Assembly (NCBI RefSeq): GCF_026340655.1
Contig: NZ_JAPEOZ010000001.1
Location: forward strand, 2,232,001-2,296,000
Source: Streptomyces sp. NBC_01275
Lineage (GTDB): Bacteria > Actinomycetota > Actinomycetes > Streptomycetales > Streptomycetaceae
DNA length: 64,000 nucleotides
Direction of reading: 5' to 3'
How positions within the stretch are numbered: position 1 is the stretch's first letter; each line of letters opens with the position of its first letter. The notes under the pieces were generated by a model. It was not told the origin of the DNA, searched no databases, and worked only from the letters and a program-made list of their open reading frames with translations. The translations under genes were made by a program, and so were the position numbers. This document shows positions 10,941 to 18,214 of the stretch, piece by piece.

Positions 10941-11597
10941 TCAGCCCTTGGACGCCTTCTTCTCCTCGGCGTCCGCGATGACCGCCTCGGCGACCTGCTG
11001 CATCGACATCCGCCGGTCCATCGACGTCTTCTGGATCCACCGGAACGCAGCCGGCTCCGTCAGCCCGTACTCCGTCTGAAGGATCGACTTCGCCCGGTCC
11101 ACCAGCTTGCGCGTCTCCAGCCGCAGCGTGAGATCGGCGACCTCGTTCTCCAGCTCCCTCAGCTCGGTGAACCGGGAGACGGCCATCTCGATCGCCGGAA
11201 CGACGTCACTCTTGCTGAACGGCTTCACGAGGTACGCCATCGCACCGGCGTCCCGCGCCCGCTCGACGAGATCGCGCTGCGAGAAGGCGGTCAGCATCAG
11301 CACGGGGGCGATGCGCTCCTCCGCGATCTTCTCGGCCGCCGAGATGCCGTCCAGCTTGGGCATCTTCACATCGAGGATGACGAGGTCCGGCTTGTGCTCA
11401 CGGGCGAGCTCGACGGCCTGCTCACCGTCACCGGCCTCGCCGACGACGCTGTAGCCCTCCTCCTCCAGCATCTCTTTGAGATCGAGGCGGATCAGGGCCT
11501 CGTCCTCGGCGATGACGACACGGGTCGTCAGCGGAGGCACGTGCGACTTGTCGTCGTCGGGCGCGTCTACGGGCTGGGGCGACTCGGGGGCGGTCAC
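10941..11597 (-). CDS. pdtaR: ANTAR-domain response regulator
   Basis: A 218-aa two-domain regulator. The receiver domain (about residues 25-140) has the acidic pair E31/D32, phospho-acceptor Asp76 in DLVILDVKMP, the Thr of VLMLTAFS and the Lys of YLVKPFS. The C-terminal part has an ANTAR RNA-binding domain (KLVDRAKSILQTEYGLTEPAAFRWIQ...MQQVAEAVI). ANTAR proteins bind paired hexaloop RNA hairpins to prevent termination. Mycobacterial PdtaR is driven by the histidine kinase PdtaS, encoded elsewhere. The GTG start at 11597 follows AAGGAG. No paired ANTAR hairpins were recognised nearby. Confidence 0.93.
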   Translation of the reverse strand: MTAPESPQPVDAPDDDKSHVPPLTTRVVIAEDEALIRLDLKEMLEEEGYSVVGEAGDGEQAVELAREHKPDLVILDVKMPKLDGISAAEKIAEERIAPVLMLTAFSQRDLVERARDAGAMAYLVKPFSKSDVVPAIEMAVSRFTELRELENEVADLTLRLETRKLVDRAKSILQTEYGLTEPAAFRWIQKTSMDRRMSMQQVAEAVIADAEEKKASKG

Positions 11598-11627
11598 GGG
11601 GGCTCCTTGTTCAGGGCAGGGGTACTG

Positions 11628-11658
11628 CTGACAAGAGCCTACCTAGCTGCGGTAAGGT
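11628..11658 (+). promoter_or_regulatory. Possible promoter of the tRNA gene
   Basis: CTGACA (11628-11633) and TAAGGT (11653-11658) form a -35/-10 pair with 19-nt spacing, slightly long. Transcription would begin near 11665, about 35 nt before the tRNA. Confidence 0.4.
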
Positions 11659-11699
11659 GGGGGCACGGCGGGTGGTTGTCTGCCTTTGTTTTAGAGGAA

Positions 11700-11772
11700 G
11701 CCTCGGTAGTCCAGCGGAAGAGACACGGTGCTCAAACCACCGACAGCGTGGGTTCGAATCCCACCCGAGGCA
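11700..11772 (+). tRNA. tRNA with CAA anticodon (Leu) and short variable loop
   Basis: A full cloverleaf can be drawn. The acceptor is GCCTCGG (11700-11706) with CCGAGGC (11765-11771). The D-stem has three pairs (11709-11711 with 11722-11724), with A14 and the GG pair in place. The anticodon stem is CGGTG/CACCG around loop CTCAAAC (11731-11737), giving anticodon CAA for codon UUG. The T-arm is GTGGG-TTCGAAT-CCCAC (11748-11764). The discriminator is A (11772), and no CCA is encoded. The G1-C72 pair and A73 fit leucine identity. The variable region is only 5 nt (11743-11747), whereas leucine tRNAs normally have a long class II arm. Whether it is charged with Leu is open. Confidence 0.85.
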
Positions 11773-11785
11773 CTTTTCCTTCGAT

Positions 11786-11838
11786 TCTAAGATTGATCTT
11801 AGAAAGCGGATGTTCCCGTTCTCATGAACATCCGCTTT
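11786..11838 (+). terminator. Terminator hairpin after the tRNA, with a smaller inverted repeat before it
   Basis: A perfect 13-bp stem, AAAGCGGATGTTC (11803-11815) with 11826-11838, encloses a 10-nt loop and ends in a run of T (11836-11840): a classical intrinsic terminator. Just before it is a second inverted repeat, TCTAAGAT (11786-11793) with ATCTTAGA (11796-11803), separated by only TG. Together they end tRNA transcription and insulate the gene that follows. Confidence 0.8.
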
Positions 11839-11878
11839 TTGCCGCGTGCCGCCGCGATCACGCTCACACAGTGGGCAC

Positions 11879-12652
11879 ATGTACGACGTCAGCACACGCA
11901 AGCGAGCACTCGCGCTGGTTGCCCAGGGGCGCAGCCTGAATTCCGTAAGCAAGGAACTCGGTGTCTCCCGGTTCGCGATCCGTTCCTGGCAAGTACGCAT
12001 CGAACCGCTCCGCCGCACCGGGCGGCCGCGCCCTCGCTGCCAGGAATCACCTGAACCACCTGAGGCGCCCGAGGCATACGCCTACTTCCTGGGCCTCTAT
12101 TTGGGTGATGGCTGTATCAGCACCCACCGGCGCGAGGTCTACTTCATGCGCATCGTCCTGGACAACGCCTGGCCCGGAGTGATCGACGAGTGCGAAGCCG
12201 CAATGCGCTCCGTGCGCCCGGACAACAGTGTGTGCCGGGTCAAGAAGCAGGGGTGCGTCGCCGTCACGGGGTCCAGCAAGCACTGGCCCTGCCTCTTCCC
12301 CCAACACGGCCCCGGCAAAAAGCACGAACGCCGCATCGTACTGGAGCCCTGGCAACAGGCCATCGTCGACGCGCACCCCTGGAAGTTCGTCCGTGGCCTG
12401 ATCCATTCGGACGGCTGTCGGATCACCAACTGGACCGAGAAGACCGTCGACGGTGAGCGCAAGCGCTATGAATACCCGCGCTACTTCTTCACCAACGTCT
12501 CCGACGACATTCGCCTGCTCTACACCGCCACTCTCGACAAGCTGGGCATCGAGTGGACGCAGTCTGCCCGCAACGGAAACGCGTTCAATATCTCCGTCGC
12601 CAAGAAGGCCTCCGTAGCTCTCATGGACACCCACGTAGGCCCCAAGTACTGA
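11879..12652 (+). CDS. HTH-LAGLIDADG homing-endonuclease-like protein
   Basis: A 257-aa protein. Residues 6-40 form a helix-turn-helix (TRKRALALVAQGRSLNSVSKELGVSR...), of the kind found in resolvases and transposases. Two LAGLIDADG motifs follow: YFLGLYLGDGC (69-79, Asp77) and KFVRGLIHSDGC (169-180, Asp178). Spacing of about 100 residues is right for a monomeric two-motif endonuclease with both catalytic acids kept. It sits in no intron or intein; its neighbours are a tRNA (106 nt upstream) and pyk (convergent, 7 nt). No ribosome-binding site precedes ATG 11879, so translation may be leaderless. It could act as a selfish nuclease or as a domesticated DNA-binding regulator. Homing activity is inference. 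Confidence 0.8.
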   Translation: MYDVSTRKRALALVAQGRSLNSVSKELGVSRFAIRSWQVRIEPLRRTGRPRPRCQESPEPPEAPEAYAYFLGLYLGDGCISTHRREVYFMRIVLDNAWPGVIDECEAAMRSVRPDNSVCRVKKQGCVAVTGSSKHWPCLFPQHGPGKKHERRIVLEPWQQAIVDAHPWKFVRGLIHSDGCRITNWTEKTVDGERKRYEYPRYFFTNVSDDIRLLYTATLDKLGIEWTQSARNGNAFNISVAKKASVALMDTHVGPKY

Positions 12653-12659
12653 CTACCGA

Positions 12660-14096
12660 CTACTTGGGACTGTCGTCCTCACCCACGTGATGCACCCGCA
12701 CCAGGTTCGTCGACCCCGACACCCCGGGAGGCGAGCCGGCCGTGATGACCACCACGTCCCCCTTCTGACACCGCCCGTACTTCAACAGCAGTTCGTCCAC
12801 CTGGTCGACCATCGCGTCTGTCGACTCGGCGTGCGGACCCAGGAACGTCTCCGCGCCCCAGGTCAGGTTCAGCTGGGAGCGGGTCTCCGGGAGCGGGGTG
12901 AAGGCCAGGAGCGGGATCGGGGAGCGGTAGCGGGACAGGCGGCGGGCCGTGTCGCCGCTCTGGGTGAAGGCGACCAGGAACTTCGCGCCGAGGAAGTCGC
13001 CGATCTCCGCGGCCGCGCGGGCCATCGCGCCGCCCTGGGTGCGGGGTTTGTTGCTGTCGGTGAGGGGCGGCAGACCCTTCGCGAGGATGTCTTCCTCCGC
13101 CGCTTCGACGATCTTGGCCATCGTGCGGACGGTTTCCACGGGGTACTTGCCCACGCTGGTCTCGCCGGAGAGCATCACCGCATCCGTGCCGTCGATGACC
13201 GCGTTGGCGACGTCCGAGGCCTCCGCGCGGGTGGGGCGGGAGTTCTCGATCATGGAGTCGAGCATCTGGGTCGCGACGATCACGGGCTTGGCGTTGCGCT
13301 TGGCGAGTTTGACCGCGCGTTTTTGGACGAGGGGGACCTGTTCCAGGGGCATCTCGACGCCGAGGTCGCCGCGGGCGACCATGATGCCGTCGAAGGCGGC
13401 GACGATGTCGTCGATGTTCTCGACGGCCTGGGGCTTCTCGACCTTGGCGATGACGGGCAGGCGGCGGCCTTCCTCGTCCATGATGCGGTGGACGTCCTCG
13501 ATGTCCTTGCCGCTGCGGACGAAGGAGAGGGCGATGACGTCGACGCCGGTGCGCAGGGCCCAGCGGAGGTCGGCTTCGTCCTTGTCGGAGAGGGCGGGGA
13601 CGGATACGGCGACGCCGGGCAGGTTGAGGCCTTTGTGGTCGGAGATCATGCCTCCCTCGACGACGCGGGTGTGGACGCGGGGTCCGTCGACCGCGGTGAC
13701 TTCGAGGCAGACCTTGCCGTCGTCGACGAGGACGCGTTCGCCGGGGGTGACGTCGGCGGCGAGGCCGGTGTAGGTGGTGTTGCAGATGTGGCGGTCGCCT
13801 TCGACGCCTTCTTCGACGGTGATGATGAAGGCGTCTCCGCGTTCAAGGAGTACGGGGCCTTCGGTGAAGTGGCCGAGGCGGATCTTCGGGCCCTGAAGGT
13901 CGGCGAGGATGCCGACGCTGTGGCCGGTCTCGTCGGAGGCTTTGCGTACGCGCTGGTAGCGGTCCTCGTGTTCGGCGTGGCGGCCGTGGCTGAGGTTGAG
14001 GCGGGCGACGTCCATTCCGGCTTCGACCAGGGCTTTGATCTGGTCGTAGGAGTCGGTGGCGGGGCCCAGGGTGCAGACGATTTTTGCTCGGCGCAT
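12660..14096 (-). CDS. pyk: Pyruvate kinase
   Basis: A 478-aa enzyme converting phosphoenolpyruvate and ADP to pyruvate and ATP in glycolysis. Motifs in order: RRAKIVCTLGPAT and VARLNLSHG near the start, GLNLPGVAVSVP, VIAKVEKPQAVENID (catalytic Lys), DGIMVARGDLGVEMPLEQVP (metal and substrate Glu/Asp), and TRAEASDVANAVIDGTDAVMLSGETSVGKYP. The C-terminal allosteric domain is complete. Length is normal. The ATG at 14096 lies exactly 7 nt after a TAGCCT -10 box, so the mRNA is predicted leaderless. Confidence 0.97.
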   Translation of the reverse strand: MRRAKIVCTLGPATDSYDQIKALVEAGMDVARLNLSHGRHAEHEDRYQRVRKASDETGHSVGILADLQGPKIRLGHFTEGPVLLERGDAFIITVEEGVEGDRHICNTTYTGLAADVTPGERVLVDDGKVCLEVTAVDGPRVHTRVVEGGMISDHKGLNLPGVAVSVPALSDKDEADLRWALRTGVDVIALSFVRSGKDIEDVHRIMDEEGRRLPVIAKVEKPQAVENIDDIVAAFDGIMVARGDLGVEMPLEQVPLVQKRAVKLAKRNAKPVIVATQMLDSMIENSRPTRAEASDVANAVIDGTDAVMLSGETSVGKYPVETVRTMAKIVEAAEEDILAKGLPPLTDSNKPRTQGGAMARAAAEIGDFLGAKFLVAFTQSGDTARRLSRYRSPIPLLAFTPLPETRSQLNLTWGAETFLGPHAESTDAMVDQVDELLLKYGRCQKGDVVVITAGSPPGVSGSTNLVRVHHVGEDDSPK

Positions 14097-14125
14097 GGGT
14101 CCAGGCTAGGGCTTACCGATCGGTA
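14096..14125 (-). promoter_or_regulatory. pyk leaderless promoter with embedded palindrome
   Basis: On the minus strand TAGCCT (14108-14103) ends 7 nt before the A of the pyk ATG (14096), so the transcript should start at the start codon. Immediately upstream lies a perfect 12-nt palindrome TACCGATCGGTA (14114-14125). It occupies the spacer between the -10 box and the -35 position, a place where a bound repressor would block RNA polymerase. No convincing -35 hexamer is seen. Confidence 0.55.
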
Positions 14126-14149
14126 GGGAATTGGTGTCGAATGGCCGCT

Positions 14150-14176
14150 CAACAACCTTTGCGTGAAGGGTTGTTG
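14150..14176 (-). terminator. Stem-loop downstream of the SIMPL gene
   Basis: CAACAACC (14150-14157) pairs with GGTTGTTG (14169-14176). An inner CTT/AAG pairing tightens the loop. It lies 63 nt beyond the stop of the SIMPL gene and upstream of the pyk promoter. It probably ends transcription from the former, although no T-run follows. Confidence 0.45.
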
Positions 14177-14238
14177 ACGGGTGTTGAATATGGGCGGCCG
14201 GTCGCTCTTTTGAGCATCGAAGTGAATTCGGGGGGAAT

Positions 14239-14943
14239 TCAGAGGCTGGGCGGGTGCATCGTGAACTGTGCGTTGACCTCGGCTCGGATGTGTATGCGCT
14301 GGGGTTCGAGGTCGAGGGGTTCGGCTGCCTGTTCGGTTTCTGCGGCGGCCATGGAGAAGCGGACGGCGCGGCGGTCGAAGGCGGAGCGGGGGCGTCCGGC
14401 GGTGGCGCCGGCGTCGGCGAGTTCGATGAGGGCGGTGATGGTGGTGCCGAGGGCGTCCGCGTATTCCTTGGCGCGTTGGACGGCTTCGTGTACGGCCTGT
14501 TGTCGGGCTTGGCGGTGGACGGGTGAGGTGGGGCGCAGTTGCCACCAGGGGCCGTCGATCCTGGTGAGTTCGAGGTCGGCGAGTCGTGTGGTGAGTTCGC
14601 CGAGGGCGGTGAAGTCGGTGAGTTCGGCGGTGAGGTGGATGTTGCCGTGGTAGGTGCGGATGCGTTCGCCTCGGCCGCGGGGGGCGAGTTCGGGGGTGAG
14701 GGTGACGGAGCCGGTGGCGAGGTTCTCGACGGCGTCGCCGTAGGACTTGATGAGGTCGAGGACGGTGGTGTTGCGGTGGGTGAGGTCGTCGAGGGTGGTG
14801 CGGCGGTCTTTGCCTCGGGCGGTGACGGTGACGGCGATGCGGGCGATCTCGGGGTCGACTTCGAGGTCGGCTTCGCCGCGGACGGTGAGGAGGGGTGCGT
14901 CGGGGGTGCCGTACGGGGGCGGGGGCGGGGGCTGGGAGGTCAT
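14239..14943 (-). CDS. SIMPL-domain (DUF541) protein
   Basis: A 234-aa protein with the SIMPL fold: LLTVRGEADLEVDPEIARIAVTVTARGKDR opens the domain, and YHGNIHLTAELTDFTALGELTTRLADLELTRIDGPWWQL and ALGTTITALIELADAG follow. Family members are often periplasmic (E. coli YggE), but this one has a short Pro-rich N-terminus (MTSQPPPPPPYGTPDAP) and no signal peptide, so it is probably cytoplasmic. Biochemical function is unknown; YggE is tied to oxidative stress. ATG 14943 is chosen after AAGGTGGG. A longer frame upstream has no ribosome-binding site. Confidence 0.85.
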   Translation of the reverse strand: MTSQPPPPPPYGTPDAPLLTVRGEADLEVDPEIARIAVTVTARGKDRRTTLDDLTHRNTTVLDLIKSYGDAVENLATGSVTLTPELAPRGRGERIRTYHGNIHLTAELTDFTALGELTTRLADLELTRIDGPWWQLRPTSPVHRQARQQAVHEAVQRAKEYADALGTTITALIELADAGATAGRPRSAFDRRAVRFSMAAAETEQAAEPLDLEPQRIHIRAEVNAQFTMHPPSL

Positions 14944-15025
14944 ACGTCCCACCTTGTCATGGCTTTGTCGTTTCGGGGGTGGGGGTCGAGTCTGCTGGTC
15001 ACCAGATCGAAACCTCCTGGACCTG

Positions 15026-15055
15026 TTGCCGTCGGTCATGTCCGAGTCAGAATCT
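15026..15055 (+). promoter_or_regulatory. Candidate promoter of the 5'-nucleotidase gene
   Basis: TTGCCG (15026-15031) and GAATCT (15050-15055) are separated by 18 nt, placing transcription start near 15062 and giving a leader of about 30 nt with a GAGGAG ribosome-binding site. The first -10 base is non-consensus. Confidence 0.4.
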
Positions 15056-15092
15056 ACGCGCGTCGTTGACCATCCGCCGAGGAGTACGAGAC

Positions 15093-16907
15093 ATGCCGTT
15101 GAACCGCCGGAAGTTTCTGAAGAAGTCCGCCGTGACCGGGGCGGGGGTGGCGATCGCGGGTGCTGCTGCGGCTCCGGCGGCACAGGCCGCGGAGGGGAAG
15201 AAGCCGGGTACGCCGGTGAAGCAGCCGAAGCGGTATGCGCTGACGGTGATGGGGACGACGGATCTGCACGGTCACGTCTTCAACTGGGACTACTTCAAGG
15301 ACGCGGAGTACAAGGACGCGGCGGGCAACGCGCAGGGTCTGGCGCGGATCTCGACGCTGGTGAACCAGCTCCGTAAGGAGAAGGGCCGCGAGAACACGCT
15401 GCTGCTGGACGCGGGCGACACGATCCAGGGCACGCCGTTGACGTACTACTACGCGAAGGTGGACCCGATCACCGCCAAGGGCGGTCCGGTGCACCCGATG
15501 GCGCAGGCGATGAACGCGATCGGGTACGACGCGGCAGCGCTGGGCAACCACGAGTTCAACTACGGCATCGAGACGCTGCGGAAGTTCGAGAGTCAGCTGC
15601 GGTTCCCGCTGCTGGGGGCGAACGCGGTGGACGCGAAGACGCTGAGGCCTGCTTTCCAGCCGTATGTCATCAAGACGTTCTGTGTGAAGGGCGCGCCGCC
15701 GGTGAAGGTCGCGGTGCTGGGTCTCACGAATCCCGGTATCGCGATCTGGGACAAGGCGTATGTGCAGGGGAAGCTGGCGTTCCCGGGGTTGGAGGAGCAG
15801 GCGGCGAAGTGGGTGCCGAAGCTGAAGTCGCTGGGTGCGGACGTCGTGATCGTGTCGGCGCACTCGGGTTCGTCGGGTACGTCGTCGTACGGTGACCAGT
15901 TGCCGTATGTGGAGAACTCGGCGGCGTTGGTGGCGCAGCAGGTGGCGGACATCGACGCGATTCTGGTCGGGCATGCGCATGTGGAGATTCCGGAGCTGAA
16001 GGTCACGAACGCGAAGACCGGGAAGACGGTCGTGTTGTCGGAGCCGTTGGCGTATGCGGAGCGGCTGTCGGTGTTCGATGTGGAGCTGGTGTTCGAGAAG
16101 GGGCGGTGGGCGGTCGAGTCCGTGTCCTCGAAGGTGTTGAACTCGAACACGGTTGCGGACGATCCGAAGATCACGAAGCTGCTGGGCGATGAGCACGCCA
16201 AGGTGGTCGAGTACGTCAACCAGGTGGTCGGTTCGGCGACGACGACGTTGACGACGGTGGAGGCGCGGTACAAGGACGCTCCGATCATCGACCTGATCAC
16301 GAGGGTTCAGGAGGATGTGGTCAGGGCGGCGTTGGCGGGGACGTCGTATGCCTCGCTGCCGGTGATCGCGCAGGCGTCGCCGTTCTCGCGGACGTCGGAG
16401 ATTCCGGCGGGCGAGGTGACGATCCGGGATCTGTCGAGCCTGTATGTGTACGACAACACGCTGGTGGCGAAGTTGCTGACGGGTGCGCAGATCCGGGCGT
16501 ACCTGGAGTACTCGGCGCAGTACTTCGTGCAGACGGCGGCGGATGCGGTGGTGGACACGGAGAAGCTGACGAACGCGGCGGGTCGTCCGGACTACAACTA
16601 CGACTATGTGTCGGGGCTGGTGTACGAGATCGACGTCGCGCAGGCGGCGGGTTCGCGGATCAAGAACCTGACGTACAACGGTGCGGCGCTGGATGACGCG
16701 CAGCAGTTCGTGCTGGCGGTGAACAACTACCGGGCGAACGGTGGCGGCGCGTTCCCGCACGTGGCCTCCGCTGCGGAGTTGTGGTCGGAGTCGACGGAGA
16801 TCCGGACGCGGATCGCGGAGTGGGTGACGGCGAAGGGTGTGCTGGACCCGAAGGACTTCGCGTCGGTGGACTGGAAGCTGACGCGGAACGGGACGCCGGT
16901 GTTCTAG
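15093..16907 (+). CDS. Tat-exported bifunctional 5'-nucleotidase/metallophosphatase
   Basis: A 604-aa UshA-type enzyme. The N-terminus MPLNRRKFLKKSAVTGAGVAIAGAAAAPAAQA is a twin-arginine signal peptide, so folded enzyme is exported. Metal-binding motifs appear in order: TTDLHGHVFNWD, LLLDAGDTIQG, ALGNHEFNYG, SAHSG and VGHAHVEIP. The C-terminal substrate domain includes VTIRDLSSLYVYDNTLV, YDYVSGLVYEIDVAQ and NNYRANGGGAFP. It releases phosphate from extracellular nucleotides (2',3'-cyclic and 5'-mono). ATG 15093 follows CGAGGAG. Phosphate-starvation control is usual for the family, but no clear pho box was seen. Confidence 0.94.
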   Translation: MPLNRRKFLKKSAVTGAGVAIAGAAAAPAAQAAEGKKPGTPVKQPKRYALTVMGTTDLHGHVFNWDYFKDAEYKDAAGNAQGLARISTLVNQLRKEKGRENTLLLDAGDTIQGTPLTYYYAKVDPITAKGGPVHPMAQAMNAIGYDAAALGNHEFNYGIETLRKFESQLRFPLLGANAVDAKTLRPAFQPYVIKTFCVKGAPPVKVAVLGLTNPGIAIWDKAYVQGKLAFPGLEEQAAKWVPKLKSLGADVVIVSAHSGSSGTSSYGDQLPYVENSAALVAQQVADIDAILVGHAHVEIPELKVTNAKTGKTVVLSEPLAYAERLSVFDVELVFEKGRWAVESVSSKVLNSNTVADDPKITKLLGDEHAKVVEYVNQVVGSATTTLTTVEARYKDAPIIDLITRVQEDVVRAALAGTSYASLPVIAQASPFSRTSEIPAGEVTIRDLSSLYVYDNTLVAKLLTGAQIRAYLEYSAQYFVQTAADAVVDTEKLTNAAGRPDYNYDYVSGLVYEIDVAQAAGSRIKNLTYNGAALDDAQQFVLAVNNYRANGGGAFPHVASAAELWSESTEIRTRIAEWVTAKGVLDPKDFASVDWKLTRNGTPVF

Positions 16908-16927
16908 CCGGTTCTAGCCGGTTCTAG
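16901..16927. repeat. Three tandem TTCTAG units at convergent gene ends
   Basis: The 10-nt unit GTTCTAGCCG occurs twice (16901-16920), followed by a partial third copy (16921-16927). The stop codons of the nucleotidase gene (TAG 16905-16907) and of the convergent SGNH gene (16926-16924) both come from CTAG cores within it. Confidence 0.8.
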
Positions 16928-18072
16928 AGGTCGAGCAGGGTTACGTCGATGGCGTCGGCGATGGCTTTCGCGCCGGCGTCGTTGACGTGGAGGCCGTCGC
17001 CGGAGTTGTAGGCGTCGTGGATGCGGTCGGGGTGGTCGGGGTCGGCGACGGCTGCGGCGAGGTCGGCGACGGCGTCGAAGGGGTGGTCGTCGCCGAGGAG
17101 CCAGGTGTTGATCTGGCGGCGGACGGCTTGGCCGGCGTCGGAGTCGTAGCCGTCGTAGACCGTGCCGCGGTAGGGGCCGATGGTGGTGGCGATGACGGTG
17201 AGGCCGGCGGTGTGGAGGCGGTCGGCGAGGGTGGTGAGGCCGGTGGTGAAGTCGGCGGCGGTGGGGAGCTGGGCGGGTTCGGGGTAGGCGAGGTGGCCGG
17301 GCATGCCGAGGTCGTTGAGGCCGATGTGGACGAGGACGTGGCTGACGCCGGGTACGGCGAGGACGTCGTGGTCGATGCGGGCGAGGAGGTGTTCGCCGAT
17401 CTGGTCGGTGAGGAGGCGGTTGCCGGAGATGCCCTGGTTGACGATCCAGCCTCGGGTGAGGCGGCGGCTGAGCTGGGCGGGGAAGCTGTGGTCGGCGCCG
17501 GGGGTGGTGGCGGCGCCTTCGATCCAGGAGTCGCCGAAGGCTACGGCGATGCGGGTGCCTTGGGGGGCGAGGACGTCGACGCCGGTGAGGAGGTGGCCGG
17601 TGGTGAATTCCTCGGGGTCGTCGAGGGTGGTGGCGGAGAGTTGGTCGCCGGGGGCGGCGTGGCCGGTGTCGTAGGGGATGGCGGAGAAGGTGGTGAGGCC
17701 GGTGTCGCCGGGGAGGTAGAGGCTGATGGTGAGTTCGTCGCCTGCGTGGACGGGGAGGTGGACGGGGTCGCTGGTGGTTTCGTGTCCGGCGGGGAGGGTG
17801 AGGGTGGGTGCGCCGTGGAAGGTGAGGGGGGTGTCGGTGGCGGGGTCGATGCCGTGGCCTTTGGTGCGGAGGGCGAGGTGGGCGCCGCCGATTTCCAGGG
17901 GCTGGTCTCCGTAGCGGTTGCTGAGGTGGATGCGGAGGGCTTCGCCGCCGCCGGCGAGGCGGAGGGACTGGCGGACGGTCTGGTCGGTGAAGCCGCGGGA
18001 TTCCCAGAGGGCGAAGTCCTCGTGGGGGTCGATGACGGCGGTGCGGTGGGCGGCGGTCCAGGTGGTGGTCAT
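16924..18072 (-). CDS. SGNH/GDSL hydrolase
   Basis: A 382-aa protein with an N-terminal beta-sandwich-like region (about 1-170), then the hydrolase domain. Block I is IAVAFGDSWIEGA (nucleophile Ser), block III has HIGLNDLG (Asn), and block V is DGLHVNDAG (Asp and His of the triad). Such enzymes remove acetyl or acyl groups from sugars and other substrates. No signal peptide is apparent, so it should be intracellular unless exported unconventionally. ATG 18072 was chosen to match the common MTTTW start; GTG 18084 is the alternative and neither has a good ribosome-binding site. Confidence 0.85.
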   Translation of the reverse strand: MTTTWTAAHRTAVIDPHEDFALWESRGFTDQTVRQSLRLAGGGEALRIHLSNRYGDQPLEIGGAHLALRTKGHGIDPATDTPLTFHGAPTLTLPAGHETTSDPVHLPVHAGDELTISLYLPGDTGLTTFSAIPYDTGHAAPGDQLSATTLDDPEEFTTGHLLTGVDVLAPQGTRIAVAFGDSWIEGAATTPGADHSFPAQLSRRLTRGWIVNQGISGNRLLTDQIGEHLLARIDHDVLAVPGVSHVLVHIGLNDLGMPGHLAYPEPAQLPTAADFTTGLTTLADRLHTAGLTVIATTIGPYRGTVYDGYDSDAGQAVRRQINTWLLGDDHPFDAVADLAAAVADPDHPDRIHDAYNSGDGLHVNDAGAKAIADAIDVTLLDL

Positions 18073-18214
18073 GCCGGGGCACAACGTGGCGGCCGCCGGG
18101 ATTCTTCCCGTTGCAGTCTGCGGTTTTTCCGGTGGGCGGTTTTGCCGTGATTCGGCCTTGGCGGCGTTCCCGTGACCGGCCTTGGCGGTTTTGATATCGG
18201 CGTCGGCTTTCCCG

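Noticed and set aside
10859..11600. ANTAR target hairpins near pdtaR
   Set aside because: The hairpin here is a plain long-stem terminator with a 7-nt loop, not the paired six-base-loop structure that ANTAR domains bind.
11700..12652. Integrated element using the tRNA 3' end as attachment site
   Set aside because: No integrase or excisionase is present and I found no second copy of the tRNA 3' end in the window, so the endonuclease-like gene alone does not make an integrative element.
18153..18188. Direct repeat CGGCCTTGGCGG between the N-hydroxylase and SGNH genes
   Set aside because: The two copies are short and imperfectly flanked in a low-complexity stretch; no terminator or operator structure could be drawn from them.
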